Source: Phoronis australis | Taxonomy: Eukaryota; Phoronida; Phoronidae | Assembly (NCBI GenBank): GCA_002633005.1 | Contig: NMRA01000158.1 | Location: 60,229-122,228 of the forward strand | Direction: 5' to 3' | DNA length: 62,000 nucleotides | Shown: piece after piece, positions 12,400 through 24,320 of the stretch | Numbering within the stretch: position 1 is the stretch's first letter | How the letters are laid out: every line of letters begins with the position of its first letter | Notes under the pieces: model-generated | Databases searched by the model: none | Seen by the model: the letters and a program-made list of their open reading frames with translations, nothing else | What the model was told of the DNA's origin: nothing | Made by a program: the position numbers and the translations under genes

Positions 12400-15300
12400 G
12401 ATGTCGTTGAAAGTGACCAAGTGAAATCTGACACAAACGTAGCGTCATTAAAAGCTACTCCGCTTTTCTTTTAGTAAACTAGATTATTTACCGTTGTTGG
12501 ACAATTGGCGTTCTACAGTCGAACTAGTCATCTACTGCTAAAATTGTACTGCGCTCTTCTAGGTCGGCTTTCAGCGACTTCGTCACCTGATCTTGACCAG
12601 TTTTTTCCCGATTATTACTTGTTCTTCTATCAATTGTTTTTCGCTGCCCCGAGGTTGCGCACAACAAAGTCCCGAAACTGGTTTCATTTCATTACAATTT
12701 TTTAGTTTATTAAGACCAGCAAACCGAATTTTTAGGCACACTTTGGTGATGCGACATTTCTCGGGAGATGTCGCAAAATTCTAGGAAATGGGCCGCACGT
12801 GTCACGAGCCGTTGTTTTCAAAACGAAAACAGACTTTTCTTTGTTACAAAACTCAAAAGGTGGAGTATTATGCTAGAAAACGACATTGATTAGATTGTTT
12901 TTTTTTTTCATTTAAACAGCTGCAATGGGCAAGATGACTGTCGGAATTGACTCCAGGATTTTGCATTTAACCCCTCCGCCCTTGAAGGAGGTCATTGATG
13001 ACATTCAAGTGGCCACCTTTTTGGTGTTTTTATTGACAAATTCTTAAGAGGCCGCTCACGGAGAGAGGGCTCAGTTTTGGAATCGATTACCTCTATTTTC
13101 CTGTTTTTGTGAAGTCCTGCAATCGGTTTTCGTGTTGAAGGAGGTCATCTCCTGAATCGTTTTGGGACCACACGACGGTGGAATGAACTGTCACTCCTTT
13201 TTCCAAGCTCAATGATGTTTAGCCTTTCATCTTATAGTGTCCCATTTCAGACGGAACCCTCTCTTGGTGGAGCAGTTCGGAGGAAATGTCCCTTTGTCCC
13301 TCCATACATATAAATCCAAGCATTCATGAGGGAAGTTGAGATTCAAATTCATCAAAAAATACAACATTCGTGGTTAGCTATATAATAATGTTACTGTTTA
13401 CTGTAGTATCACAAAAATAGTTCTGTATCTCTTTTGAAGATGCTTACTATGAGTTAGTTGTTAGTACGGAATTCCCACTTGTGGAAAACACTGCTGTCTA
13501 GGCTACTATTTGTGATGACCGTGTACATGTCGACAGTGGGTATTCAAAGAACTTTCGCAATCATAAACAAAGATTTCAGAGTTATTTTTTGTCAGTTGAG
13601 TTTAAGTTTATCTCGTGAACTGCTATAGGTACCTCTGAAATGAGCAAAAATACGCCATAATACAAATACCCCCATCTCCCATATTCCCCTGGTTACCCGT
13701 CAAAAGACTGCGAGCATACAAATTGCTTATAACATTCCGTTTTGATAAACAAATTCGTTGGTTTCACATTTATTTGTTTATGTATCTACAAAAATCGATA
13801 GATTCGAAAATCATTTTTGATAATTAGAAGCTAATCTTGTAAGAATTGATGATGTTTCGGTGAATTTAATTGCAACCTGCAATGTCAGATCTACACTATC
13901 AGTAGGGGGTTAAGGATTCGCGCGAATCCGAGGCGCGTAGCGCCGAGCGGAAGGAGGATTTTTTTGTTTTTAGTAGCTGACTTATTTTTTATTTTGATCC
14001 TGTCTGGAGGGGGGTTTGAACCCCCTGACCCCTCCCCCCGTAGATCTGCCTCTGGACTGAAGTTGCAAAAACTCTATAATCCGATCGCCGAATAGTAAAG
14101 TATGCTTAGACGATTTTTCAATATGCAGAACTGACGAATTTTGCATATCTAAAATAACTCTCAAGGACATTGATGAAATTCGGACTCACAAACCGTAAAT
14201 AGAAAAAATGTTTTAAGTCCTTAAATAAATTAAATTAAACTCATATGATTGCTTGGAAAGGTTGTCTTAGCACTTTGTTTATGTTTTTAGTTTCCAATAG
14301 TATTGAGCAATGAATTTTTGTTCTTCAAAACTGAATTGATTGCTTGCTCTGATTCGTGTGCACGTCGTGACTGACATACATTAAAAATAAGTTGTGACCA
14401 CGCAGTAGGCCCGCGCAGCATCTCAGTGATCCACGGGAACTGAATTTGAACTCCAGGCGTTCAAGAAGTTGTACATTTTGGGACACACTATCCTTTACTC
14501 TAGCCCACCAGAAACTGGACTACCGGTCGTGTTTCTACTAGACATTTTGAAACAGCCCCAAAGACACTATACCAGGGACTTCGGGACCTAACCTATTCAC
14601 AAAAACTCCTCCAAAGAATGACAACAATAAAATAAAGTTTTCCCGAAACTGGGTCACAACAAGACAAATCTTGACCTTAGAGAGAGCGCAGGCCACCGGT
14701 ACAGGCTGCCTGTCTCAAGTGAATAACAGCTGAACTGACCAGCAACTAGCTTTAGTTCATCGGGAATTTTGTATTTTCACACCGTTAAATCTCGGCTATA
14801 CATGTAGCAACTTGAGCCATCTCCTCGCTACACGTCAGTGCACTGGTCCTATCTCCATCCTTACTCTCTGTGTTGGTTCACGGTTACTCAGCTCTTAATG
14901 GCTGTATTCCCGGTATTGCCCCAGGGGCGGATCCTGGATTTTGAGTTGGGGGGCAGGGCAGAGTATTAGCCAGGGTTTTACCCTCGAACTGAGAGAATTT
15001 TAGATGAGCCATGTCCCATTGGTCACCAATAAATCCGCTACTGTGCCTTTCCCCCACCTAGGGCGGACGTGGGAGATTCGGTACAAATATGGTGGCATCG
15101 GGAGCACGGAGGCGTGGTGGCGATGCGGGGGGTTGTTTGGCGAAGTCGAAATGGTTTGTGACCCCCCCAAAAGTGTTTGCCTTCCTACGGGCCTTTTAAT
15201 AAATAATAACATTGAAATCATACAGAAATTACAAGGATTGTCCTATTTAACGCTATTACCAAAATAAAATATCGCAATTTTTTACCTAGATTGATTGTAT

Positions 15301-15446
15301 AGAGTCTATTTGCTGCGGCCAGGTGGAGAAGCGTTTAATGTATTTTGGTCCAGCCGCATATGATTTAGCAGTACAATGCAGCACAGCGTTGTTCGGTTTG
15401 GCCACTAGGCAATGAGAATTTTTCTCACCCCTCAAAAACTGTTCTA
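12384..15446. repeat. Long direct repeat, copy B (about 3.06 kb)
   Basis: This is colinear with 1-2920. Differences include an extra ~115 bp at 13806-13920 between two GATTCG microhomologies, an insertion near 12935-12955, and about 30 bp near 15149-15178 that are replaced by an 'n' in copy A. Homology ends at the 'n' at 15448, so the right edge may be an assembly join. No coding domain was recognised. Confidence 0.9.
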
Positions 15447-15469
15447 GNAACGAGAAACCGGCGGGCGAC

Positions 15470-16090
15470 TGAACTTTGGGCTGGGCGAGTAGATTTTCTG
15501 GCTCACTCGCACGCTCATCTGGGTATTTCCCTACCAAATCAAACGGCCTATAGTCGCCGATTCCAATACGGGAGACGCACTCGACAACGGTCGTTATCGG
15601 AATCGCGCAGCGTTCATACCTTCGGGGTTCAAAAACACATGAATGCAAAGTTCCTAACATCAAAATTTTTGTATCAAGCAAATTACAATTTATAATTAAC
15701 ATTGTGAAATTTCCTGATGACAATTTGGACAAAGCGTTTTGTTTTTTCGACTGTTCAGGCGACTGGACCCAAGTCATCCGCCCGTATTAGAATGGGCGCT
15801 TATTAATTGAACGAAAAGTTTTAAAGATAATGAATTTGATCAATTTGATTATCAATTGACATAAAATGAGCAATTAATGTGTTTCCTTGATTTTCCACGT
15901 ATTTTGCACGAAATTAAACGGCCAGTTATCGCTAATTCTAATGCGATTGGGACACGGTAAAAACCAAATTCGTTGTGTCGATGATGTCATAGTCTTCGAT
16001 TGATGCGAGCGCCATATCAATTTTTTTGGTGCTAAATGGAGTTCGTGATGGGGCTGCTGTATTGTAAAAGGCCTACTCAATTAAGGCCTG
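15470..16090 (-). repeat. Two diverged copies of a short, possibly once-coding segment
   Basis: About 45 bp near 15515-15560 (plus-strand AATCAAACGGCC...) recur in diverged form near 15908-15953 (AATTAAACGGCC...), roughly 390 bp apart. On the minus strand they translate to the related peptides RIGIGDYRPFDLV and RIRISDNWPFNFV, in ORFs at 15286-15777 and 15874-16080. I do not recognise a family. The longer ORF runs across the 'n' at 15448, so its full length is unreliable. Confidence 0.4.
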
Positions 16091-16154
16091 GGGTAAGTCA
16101 CTTTTCATCAATACATGTACTTTAGATACAAAAATAGTCATTTGGCGCCATACT

Positions 16155-16410
16155 AGGCCTTTAGGAGGCTATGTATATTCATTGAATAAAACTATCCGTG
16201 AATGTGCAAGTGCACCACCTTGGTCTCACATTGTTTTGAGGTTATGGTCTACAGTAGAGGCTTGTTTACCTTTATCTTATTGACCTATCATGTCTCACAC
16301 CTACACGACCTTTTACTTGTTACCTTGACCTTCACATCATGCTGGTCCCTGTACCTTTGAAAATGAGGAGCGCATCTCGAAATAATTATGTCAGGAAAAT
16401 GAAGTTGTGT
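16155..16410. repeat. Dispersed repeat, inverse of 11560-11770
   Basis: The block shares AATGAGGAGYGC, ATGTCAGGAA and the TATTCATTGAATAAAAC-type segment with 11560-11770 in opposite orientation. It lies immediately downstream, in minus-strand terms, of the first BAF-like locus. Confidence 0.6.
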
Positions 16411-16914
16411 TAATTGTGCTTCTTCTGAACAGGTTATTTTGGAAATGGGTGATATGTAAAGCAAAGACTCTTACCACGTGTAATCTGAACTCCGACCACA
16501 CTATTGCTCTCTTAAGCCAACAGTAGGTAATTGTTTGTTTATAAACTAGTCTGAAGTGGTCATATTTGAGTTTGTGCAATATGTTATGTAATGATTTAAT
16601 TATTATTAGGTGACTGAGTTAGCCCATTGAGGCTGGGGTGATATTGTATTTACTGGCACCCTTATGTCACTATAATAAATAAATATAATATAATAATAAT
16701 TTTAATACAAGTGCTCGACCCACAGTTTTAAACTGCGTGTTGTGGTAAGAGAGCTTGTGTGTGGTTGGGCTCAATACTCCCCGGTAAGGGTATTGGTAAG
16801 TGTTTTTGAGGTTTGTTCATGTCAGCCCAGGGTAAGAGTTAGTTTTCACCCTTGACAAAACTGGTTATACATTGGGCGTAACAAATAAATAAGAAAGTAA
16901 AGAAATATTCGTAC

Positions 16915-17049
16915 CTTATCATACCCATGTTCAATCAGAATATCTCCATATTTGTCACCAATACCGGGCAAGACCTTCACACAATTGCCATGATTTCCCT
17001 CGACACAAAATTTAATGTGCTTCCTAGAGTTCCGTATTTGCATATCCAT
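16915..17049 (-). CDS. BAF-like first coding exon (copy 1)
   Basis: This is an open exon of 45 codons starting at ATG 17049. It ends in phase 0 at a good donor, AAG|GTACGA (intron starts at 16914). The peptide contains RKHIKF at residues 9-14, then VKVLPGIGDKYG at 24-35 and a terminal HGYDK. This is the N-terminal pattern of barrier-to-autointegration factor (BAF/BANF1): K-H-x-x-F, then the helix-hairpin-helix LxGIGxxxG, then GFDKA. BAF is a small homodimeric DNA-bridging protein of about 90 residues, so the C-terminal half must lie in later exons. A candidate 36-nt second exon ends at CGTG|GTAAG near 16458, but its translation is only weakly BAF-like. The same arrangement occurs at 51474-51593. 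The gene could be a live paralogue or a decayed copy carried in a repeat. Confidence 0.6.
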
Positions 17050-18700
17050 GTTTTCTCTATGAAACTGTACAAATGAAAAAAATTATTATGCAATCATCAG
17101 AAGAAAAAACAGTAATATGCGAGAGGAATTGGTGTTTGTAGGCATGGGGAGCGCTTAAGCAAAACGTCTCAAACCATTCACCCTATTTCTGCAGCTTCGC
17201 TAGAGTGGAAAAAGCTGCAAGGGCAAGTGAGGATTTGCATTACTCCCCATATAATGCCATCATGGAATGTACTCATGCTCATATTTGCATTTGCCTCGGG
17301 CACTTGACTAGCTCATACGTGATTGACACGTTTCCGAAGAAATTAGTTACCCTGTCCAATTTCGTCAAAAACCTGCTGTTGCAGGGGCATGCAAGGATTG
17401 CAAAGGTAGAGACGATTCTCACAAGTCGACTTCTTTCGAAAAAATTAGACAATAGCCCTGTCGAATATTTTCAAAACACCTGTTCCAATGGCACGCAAAG
17501 ATTACAACGGTAAAGAGGAATTGAAAAACTCGAATTCTTTCCAAGAATTCAAGACAGTGAGACACTTTCCAGTTTCTTTAAAACGCCATGTTGCGGATAT
17601 GCTAAAATTGCACTATATAATATTGTACGGTTTGCTCTGCTAATAAATCTACGACGTGGCAATAGCCACCATTGAAGAGGCGTATAACCAAATGACGTTG
17701 TCTATGTTTGAACAAAGATTTCGACAATTACTGTCCGGCACTACGCTACGAGTCAAAAGAACATTATCAGCAAATCTGCATTTTGCAGAAACGTACATGA
17801 AGAATTTGAAAATTTCATTTGATTTCGACCAGGCATTTGTGACGTTTCTCTCAAAATCGAATTCGAAAATATATCTGTCACTTACCGTTCTCTTTTATTA
17901 CGTACTTTGGATAATTGTATATTACTCTTTGCGTACTTGGTAATCCTTAATTTCGAGCTACAAACGCGAGTAAAATCTCGAGACGCTGATCTTTTTTCAC
18001 ACTAAAGTAAAACGGAAAGTGTCAAAACTGAATAATTTCAAGTTCAAGTACAAGAGATTAGATCCCAACTCCTAAGTGATGCTCTGAATTTATCAAACAG
18101 TTATAGATATTTCCAGGATTACTCTGTCTCATGAGGTGGAAGACCCACTTTTTCCAAAGTCCACCACTGCCAATTAACTTATGAACTCAGATCTCTATGT
18201 TTATTTTGAAAAAAGGATGTCATGTTTGAAGGAGCATAACTTGATTGCCAATAAAACTCAATTTATAGAGTAAAGATGCATTAACCCCTTGGAACGCCGT
18301 CGTGTACTGTACTCGTGGTAACAGTGACATGACCCGGTCACGTGACTAGTTGAACAATGACACGTTTTCTTAGAAATGAGACACAAATCCTCTCCAATCT
18401 CTTCAAAAACACACTGTTCCAGTGGCTTTTGCATGATTGCAACGGTGGACAGGATTATGAAAACTGGATTCCGTTAGAGGAAATTTTATTGTGGTATTGT
18501 CGTTTTTCTTCAAAACGCCTTGTTGCAGTGACCCTGTCTTTCCAACGGGAACTTCTTTTTCCAAGGAACTAGGTAGAAGCGCTATCCAATTTCTTCGAAA
18601 CTCATGCTGCATTGGCATACAAATATTGCAACGTTAAAAAGGCCTTCCAAAACTCCACTTCTGTGTCTAATGAATACGTTAAAGTGAACTTTAGATAAAA
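17050..18700. repeat. Upstream part of the BAF-bearing dispersed segment, plus a further partial copy
   Basis: From 17050 to about 17950 the sequence follows 51600-52150 piece by piece, for example AAAACGTCTCAAACCATT against AAAATGTCTCAAAACCATT, and TTACTCCCCATAAT... against TTACTCCTCATAA.... A second partial copy of the middle part lies at about 18330-18620 (TTCAAAAACACACTGTTCCAG). No second BAF exon is seen in that partial copy. The ORFs here have no known domains. Confidence 0.6.
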
Positions 18701-19300
18701 TAAATTTTAACAACCTACTCTGCTAATAAATCCACAACGTGACTTTTCCCACAATTGGCGTTGTCGGAATTATTTCCCTACAAAGATTTGGAAAATGACT
18801 GCAGTCCGGCGCTAAGCAAAACATTAAACGTAGTCGCCTGAGATACAGTACAACACTTACATGTACGTAACTGGACGTTTGTTGTTACTGTAGAGTCTGA
18901 CACACGTCTTGTTGCTTCAGAGCTGGGTCTTACACTGAAGTATGGACTGAAGCGTTGTTTCCTTGTTGCCCATGCGAGTTTGAAGAATAGCGGCTGTCAC
19001 CTGATTCATTGATTTACTGTCTCTATTGTGCCTTTATGTACTTTCATTTCAAAAGCTTTAGGTCATAATATTTATTCTGTGTGTATATTTTTGGGTCACA
19101 ATAGGTGTACCTCTACTTGCCTGTAAAGGCAAAATGAAGGCATTATAGCTAGTCTTTTTCAGTTTGAAATGATTTCACTTCAATCCGGTCTTAGGAGGCT
19201 CGCACATCCAGAGTTCATCCAGAGTAAGTGATGTCAGATTGTTGATGAAAGTTTAAATAATTGAAACATATAATATATAGCGAACGGATATGCAACTGTA
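18701..19300. other. No gene recognised
   Basis: I see nothing supportable in this interval. Confidence 0.4.
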
Positions 19301-19309
19301 TAGGTGCCA

Positions 19310-19440
19310 CAACGTCCCCACAAACCCACATCACCCCACAAACTTCACAACTCCCCACAATCCCCCACAATACCTTCACAAATTCATAACATTCGACATA
19401 TGCCACAACAACTCCCACATTCTCACATCCTAGAAGCTAC
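19310..19440. repeat. CA/CCCACA low-complexity tract
   Basis: The stretch is a run of CCCACAA, CCCACAT and CTTCACAA variants. It generates a spurious 67-codon minus-strand ORF rich in Val and Gly. Confidence 0.8.
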
Positions 19441-19879
19441 AACACCACGGACTTGACTGGCGCCAGTTCCAGAAGATGGGAAAAGTCTCTCCACCCTAGT
19501 CTTGCCTTGTAGCTGGTCTTGTCGTCGTGTACGTTGCAAGTGGGCCGGGAGCGACTTTCTGGGGTCGAGCTTGGTGGTTAACTGTTAACACTAATTTAAC
19601 ATTCAACTATGAGTGAGTTGGCATGCAACTTTTTCAGACGGACTTATCAGGAACTGATCCACCACCAGCCTAACAAATTTACATGCCGTCTGATCTGTAG
19701 CCTAAAAATGTTGATCGTTTAATAATTAGATTAGTTGATGCAACTGAAAATAAATCAGCTGATATACCAGTGCAGTGATTGAAATTTAATTTTTTAAATC
19801 AGATGCTCAAACCATAGTCAAACGATTTATACTTAAGGTAATCGACGTTTGACGAAATGGACAGTGGCTTCCATCGTCC

Positions 19880-20025
19880 TCAAATTTCGACGGCGACGAT
19901 GGCCACTTAGGCACTTTAATTTAATTAACATTGCAGCTACCTAAGTAATTAATGTTTACAAAAAATTGAGAAGAGGTTCCCCCTATCCCAGGACTACGGC
20001 AGGCGATGACGGCCACTTGGGCATG
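19880..20025. repeat. Two short related direct repeats
   Basis: GGCGACGATGGCCACTTAGG (near 19890) recurs as GGCGATGACGGCCACTTGGG (near 20000), about 110 bp apart. No function is evident. Confidence 0.5.
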
Positions 20026-20554
20026 TTGTTTGCAACCATCTACTCCATTTAACCTTCTCAAAAATTTTTGACTTAAAGTGCTTTAAAATCACACCCACAG
20101 TATAACGCCATAGGATTATCCCTTAGCGCAAGCAGTGTCGATGTGGCAACTGAACAATGGGGTGTTCGAAAAACAGGGTTGCAGGAGTATTTGTTTAAAC
20201 TGGGAACAAATGAAAACATTAACGACCTCCTCAGAGGCATCTCTCTTCTAAACTTATAGGAACATAATTTGCCGAAAAGCATCCGGCATATGGAGTACCT
20301 ATGGTATGATCACAATTTCTACTGAGTCAGCGGTATTGTCTAAGGCCTAGGCAGCCAAGGGGCTGAACAATTTAAAAAACAACTGGTGATAATACTGAAA
20401 CACACTTGGAAAACACCAAGATGTACCTTTCAAAAACACGTACCTGTTTTTGAAAGCTATACTTCTTTCTCTTTCTTGAAATATGGTCCATAATATACTT
20501 TTCCTGCTAACAAATGATGCACTCATGTTTCAGAATTTTCCTATCTTGTTCAGG

Positions 20555-21000
20555 TTTATTGGGTATTTCAGATTTTGGAAGTATAACTGATTTTCTTGGG
20601 AAATCTTGGATAACATCTCTATCACTTTCAGCAACTTCAGCTTTAGTACTACTGTTGGTGCCTTGAAACGCTGCTATGCCGTTCTATGTCCTCTCAATTT
20701 GTTGGTCTGACACTTGGTCTTCTAGTCTACAGCACTCAGCAATACACGGTGTAGGCTAAGCCAGGACATGCAGCTGTTTTCTGCACAAACTGTGACACCT
20801 CTTCTTCTTTTTGATCTACTGATCTACAGAGTTCCACAGTCCATCAGCTTTCGTCAGGAAGCGTTACTAAGCTTCTTTAGGCTCTGACATCACAATTTTG
20901 TGCAGTTTGATAAACCTTGAATTAGACAGTTATCACACTCTATGGGAGCAGCCATATTGAAGTAACTAAGCACAACAATACAATCTGGCTCTCTGATTGG
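20555..21000 (-). pseudogene. Inverted partner of 28570-29010, with remnant coding tail
   Basis: The block is the reverse complement of 28570-29010 at moderate identity. Read on the minus strand, its distal part encodes KAEVAESDRDVIQDFPRKS, against KAEAAESDTDVTQYFPRKS in the partner. The shared peptide suggests the C-terminal tail of a protein from one transposon family. The family is not recognised. Stops and frameshifts elsewhere make both copies pseudogenes. Confidence 0.5.
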
Positions 21001-21054
21001 TCAATTCAATAGAAAAGCGACACCAAGTGGCAGGAATGAGTGTCCAGGTTTTAA

Positions 21055-21640
21055 CGCCATCAGCTGGACCGTTTATAGGATGGTCATGAAATTCTGCACT
21101 TGTAATCATGTCAGAGAGAGATTAGCTACATGATTTCTCAATTTATCCGATTTCGGCTGCGTTCCACAGCAGTGTTGATAATCTTTCAAGTTCCACTACA
21201 AGTTTGATCGGCCGTAACTCTGACACTCTTTAATGGATTTTGGCGAATTTTGTAGAATACATGTACATGACGGATTGGATGGCAGGAGCCAGTTTTGGAC
21301 GTATTTTCTACCGCTCTGTCCCTGAGTGTTAATTTGCGTGTTACCCTTTGTTCCCAGTTCCTTGAGGGATGCTCTTTAAATTTGTCAAATATAATCCGTT
21401 ATAGAGACGACGACACCAGCATTTACAGGCGGAGTCTGCACCCCTGTGGCCATTACATTTTTCCTTCTGATTTTTTCAGGGTCTCTTTCCGAGTTGGTTC
21501 AAGGATGATTAATGAGACTGGATGGAAGTATTCATTTGGAGACCATCTCGTCTGATGGAGACCTTCGGACTTTTTCAACTGCTAATACGTCCCCAGTGGC
21601 AATTTTTCTTGTGCCTCAAATTCTTTCAAGTTCTTAGATT
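21055..21640. repeat. Dispersed direct repeat, copy 1 (partner at 61415-62000)
   Basis: It is colinear with 61415-62000. Shared landmarks include GAGACGACGACACCAGCATT, TTTACAGGCGGAG and CTGCACCCCTGTGG. The ORFs through it (21295-21743) have no recognised domain. The partner runs to the window edge, so the full length is unknown. Confidence 0.8.
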
Positions 21641-23490
21641 GGTCTATTGGTATTTTAGTGTATTTGTTTTAGTTGAGGTGAATACGCCTTACCTTCATTT
21701 TGTGACGTGTCTGTTTGCTTTCGTACTTGAAGGATCTTTTTGAAATAAAGCTACCTCTGCAATTTGTAAATTAAAGCGAAGATGTCGTGATCTAGCTCTG
21801 TCAATAGCCTTTCACCTGTTCGATAAAATGGTTTACCCCTCCTGTAAGATACTTCACGTTTGTTTGCTCCGGGTGGCTTATGGTCACGTGTATATTCAAG
21901 GCTGAATGGACTGAATGTAATTTGCATGTGACCTTACCCTCATTTGAGTATGAAGTGTTGTGCTCTGACTCGATTTACTCCCAGTGTGGAAGTGCATATT
22001 TGGCGTCAGTGAGGAGATCCAGGGAGCGGCAGTATTGAGAACCAATGTGAGTGTTGGCAAGTCAAGAGGAGTTAATACCGATTAAGAGTGCTTTATTGAG
22101 AGACGTGAAACATTTCTCATTGACATTCTCACAGTTCTTCTCTGTTTCAGTTCTAAAAATAAAAAACAAAACCTCACAGATACAGACAAAATGCAAATTC
22201 GGCAATACCAAATACGAGAATAGCATGAAAAATACCTCATCCTGTGATGTCAAAACTAGACAAATGTCTTCTGCCTTGTTGTTTGAGTAATTTGGCTGTT
22301 TGGGAGACAGAATTTCGGAGGCACATGATGTAGGTTTGCCTTTCTAAGAAAAATGTGAATGTAGAGCCTTTTGTGATGCATCAGCTTCTTAGATTAACAG
22401 GCAAGTTCCGTCATAGACATCAGTCTAGTAAACAGAACTCCAGAGGTATTATATTGATCTAAATGCCTGGATAATTGTATTTTCTACATTGTATGATAGT
22501 GTCGTGTATGTGCAACATGAAGAGCGGTATGATTCAGGCATTTTTTGTTCAGAGATAAAATTCAAAAATGATCAAACATTGAATGAATTGTGCTTAATTG
22601 TGCTTGAATAATCATGTATCTAACGGCAGGTTTTGGTTGTAGTCTAGTTTAAAAAACGCCCAAATGACGCAATACACAAAGCTTTTCACTTGCACAATTA
22701 GAAACATTTCCCGTAGTTGGTTCAACTCATATCGCTTTCAAAAATCACTTTGGTCTGTTGCTGAGCGTTCCAGGAAATCTTTTGTTCAGCATCAAGTGAT
22801 ACTGTAATGGTCGTGATTCACTCAAATTCTGAAATGTCATAAGAACCTGCAGCGGTTATTATGCATATCCTTGACAAAGATCAGAGTGATGTGAAAAAGG
22901 TCGTGTTTTTAAGCTCATTTTGAAGGTATGAAGCTACTTGGGTCACTCCAACACGTATGCACTTAAATTTCTTAGCAGTACCTAATTGAGTCATATTTTT
23001 ACACGCCCTGATCCTAATTGCTACATTCGTCGGGGAAGCAACATAAAACGTGTAGATCATTAAAAAGCACTAAAACAAAAAGTTAACCAATCCCAACAAA
23101 GCGTAACAATTTTACCTGTTGTAGCTATGATGGGTCATTCTTCCCACGGCGTGTGGTTTTGTAAACTAATCATAGACTTTTTAACTCATTCGACCCTGAG
23201 CACCATATGGAATAAATTGCCTCGTGGCCTGGCTGAGCTGTGGAATGTCTACCCCCTTGAAGTCGGAGGGTATTTCACCCAGAACTAGGTCACAAGCACT
23301 GCACATAATTAAAACCTCATCACTCAGTCATTAGTAAACATATACTTACCAAATTTTCAGCAATACATCTTGAGTAAATGAGCTTTCCAAGTTCAATATC
23401 GATAAAGGGTTGAACAAGTAGTTTTACTTTTTGTTTTTCAGAAACAAAGACATTTGTTTACAAATAATCCATTTAAATTTCCAGAAAACG
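21641..23490. other. No gene recognised
   Basis: The sequence is AT-rich, with ORFs of 60-80 codons lacking any signature. Confidence 0.4.
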
Positions 23491-23491
23491 T

Positions 23492-23677
23492 GTCAAGAAA
23501 GTTTTCCGTGTAGCATATCTTCATCATAAACTTGATCACTGAAATCTGTATCTAAATCTGACCACTCAATGCTATAAGTATCCACACTGTCATATCCAAA
23601 ATCACTGAAGTCTATATCTAAATGTGACCAGTGTCATCAGTATCCACACTATCCTCCGTAATAAAAACTTCAAGAAC
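23492..23677 (-). pseudogene. Possible terminal exon with acidic tail, internally duplicated
   Basis: On the minus strand a pyrimidine-rich acceptor (CTCTCTCACAG, near 23680) precedes an Asp/Glu-rich stretch that includes FITEDSVDTDD. After a frame change it continues as GYDSVDTYSIEWSDLDTD. The plus strand shows two diverged ~65-bp direct repeats (TCACTGAARTCTRTATCTAAA). No family is recognised; it may be a transposon-protein tail. Confidence 0.25.
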
Positions 23678-24194
23678 TGTGAGAGAGTAGCAGAGATGAT
23701 GTCCGTATAATATCAAGGCAGCAATTTCAAGTGAGTGTGTGCACAGTGCTAGTCACAGAGTAGAATGTTCCTAGTAATTGAACATTTTGTTATTGTTTCT
23801 GGTCAGTTCAAATAAAATAAACAGGAGCACCCTAGCAGATGATTAAGTGGTGACAGCAGTGTTATGTAACACCAATTAAGTTACAATTCAGGGCAATTAG
23901 CTTCATTCTAGTCTTCAGATCAAACAAACATACTATATTTCAGGGAGGAATATCTCTATAACCTTTCAAAAGTTACCACAACAATCACTAAAAAGCTAAG
24001 AACACGCTTCCTGGTTTTTCCTTGAATTGATAATTTGCTTGTGAAGAAATGGTTCTAAATTCCAGGAATAACAGCCAATAGGCATTAACTTCACAAACAA
24101 GAAGTTAACATAGAGTATGGTGTCTCAATCCTCATTGGATAGAAAACTGGGAATACCCTAGATATATTTAAACTTAAACCAATAATTTGCTGCC

Positions 24195-24320
24195 TTCTAT
24201 CCCTCCTGAAGGCGTGATCCGCCTGTGAGATACATTGTTTAGATAACGCCTCCAGACGGCATCAGGCCCTGAGTGAAAATAAATAGTCACGCCATAAGGC
24301 GTGATCAGGGAGGAATGAGT
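24195..24320. mobile_element. Short inverted-repeat element (MITE-like)
   Basis: TCCCTCCTGA near 24199 and TCAGGGAGGA near 24305 are perfect inverted repeats about 100 bp apart. Each is next to a GGCGTGATC motif. No target duplication is clear. The minus ORF at 24174-24464 simply crosses it. Confidence 0.4.

Noticed and set aside
15286-15777. A 163-codon minus ORF as a real gene
   Set aside because: It spans the 'n' at 15448, which may be an assembly join, and the part inside the long repeat has no recognised domain.
19215-19418. A 67-codon ORF as a gene
   Set aside because: It is the translation of a CCCACAA low-complexity tract.
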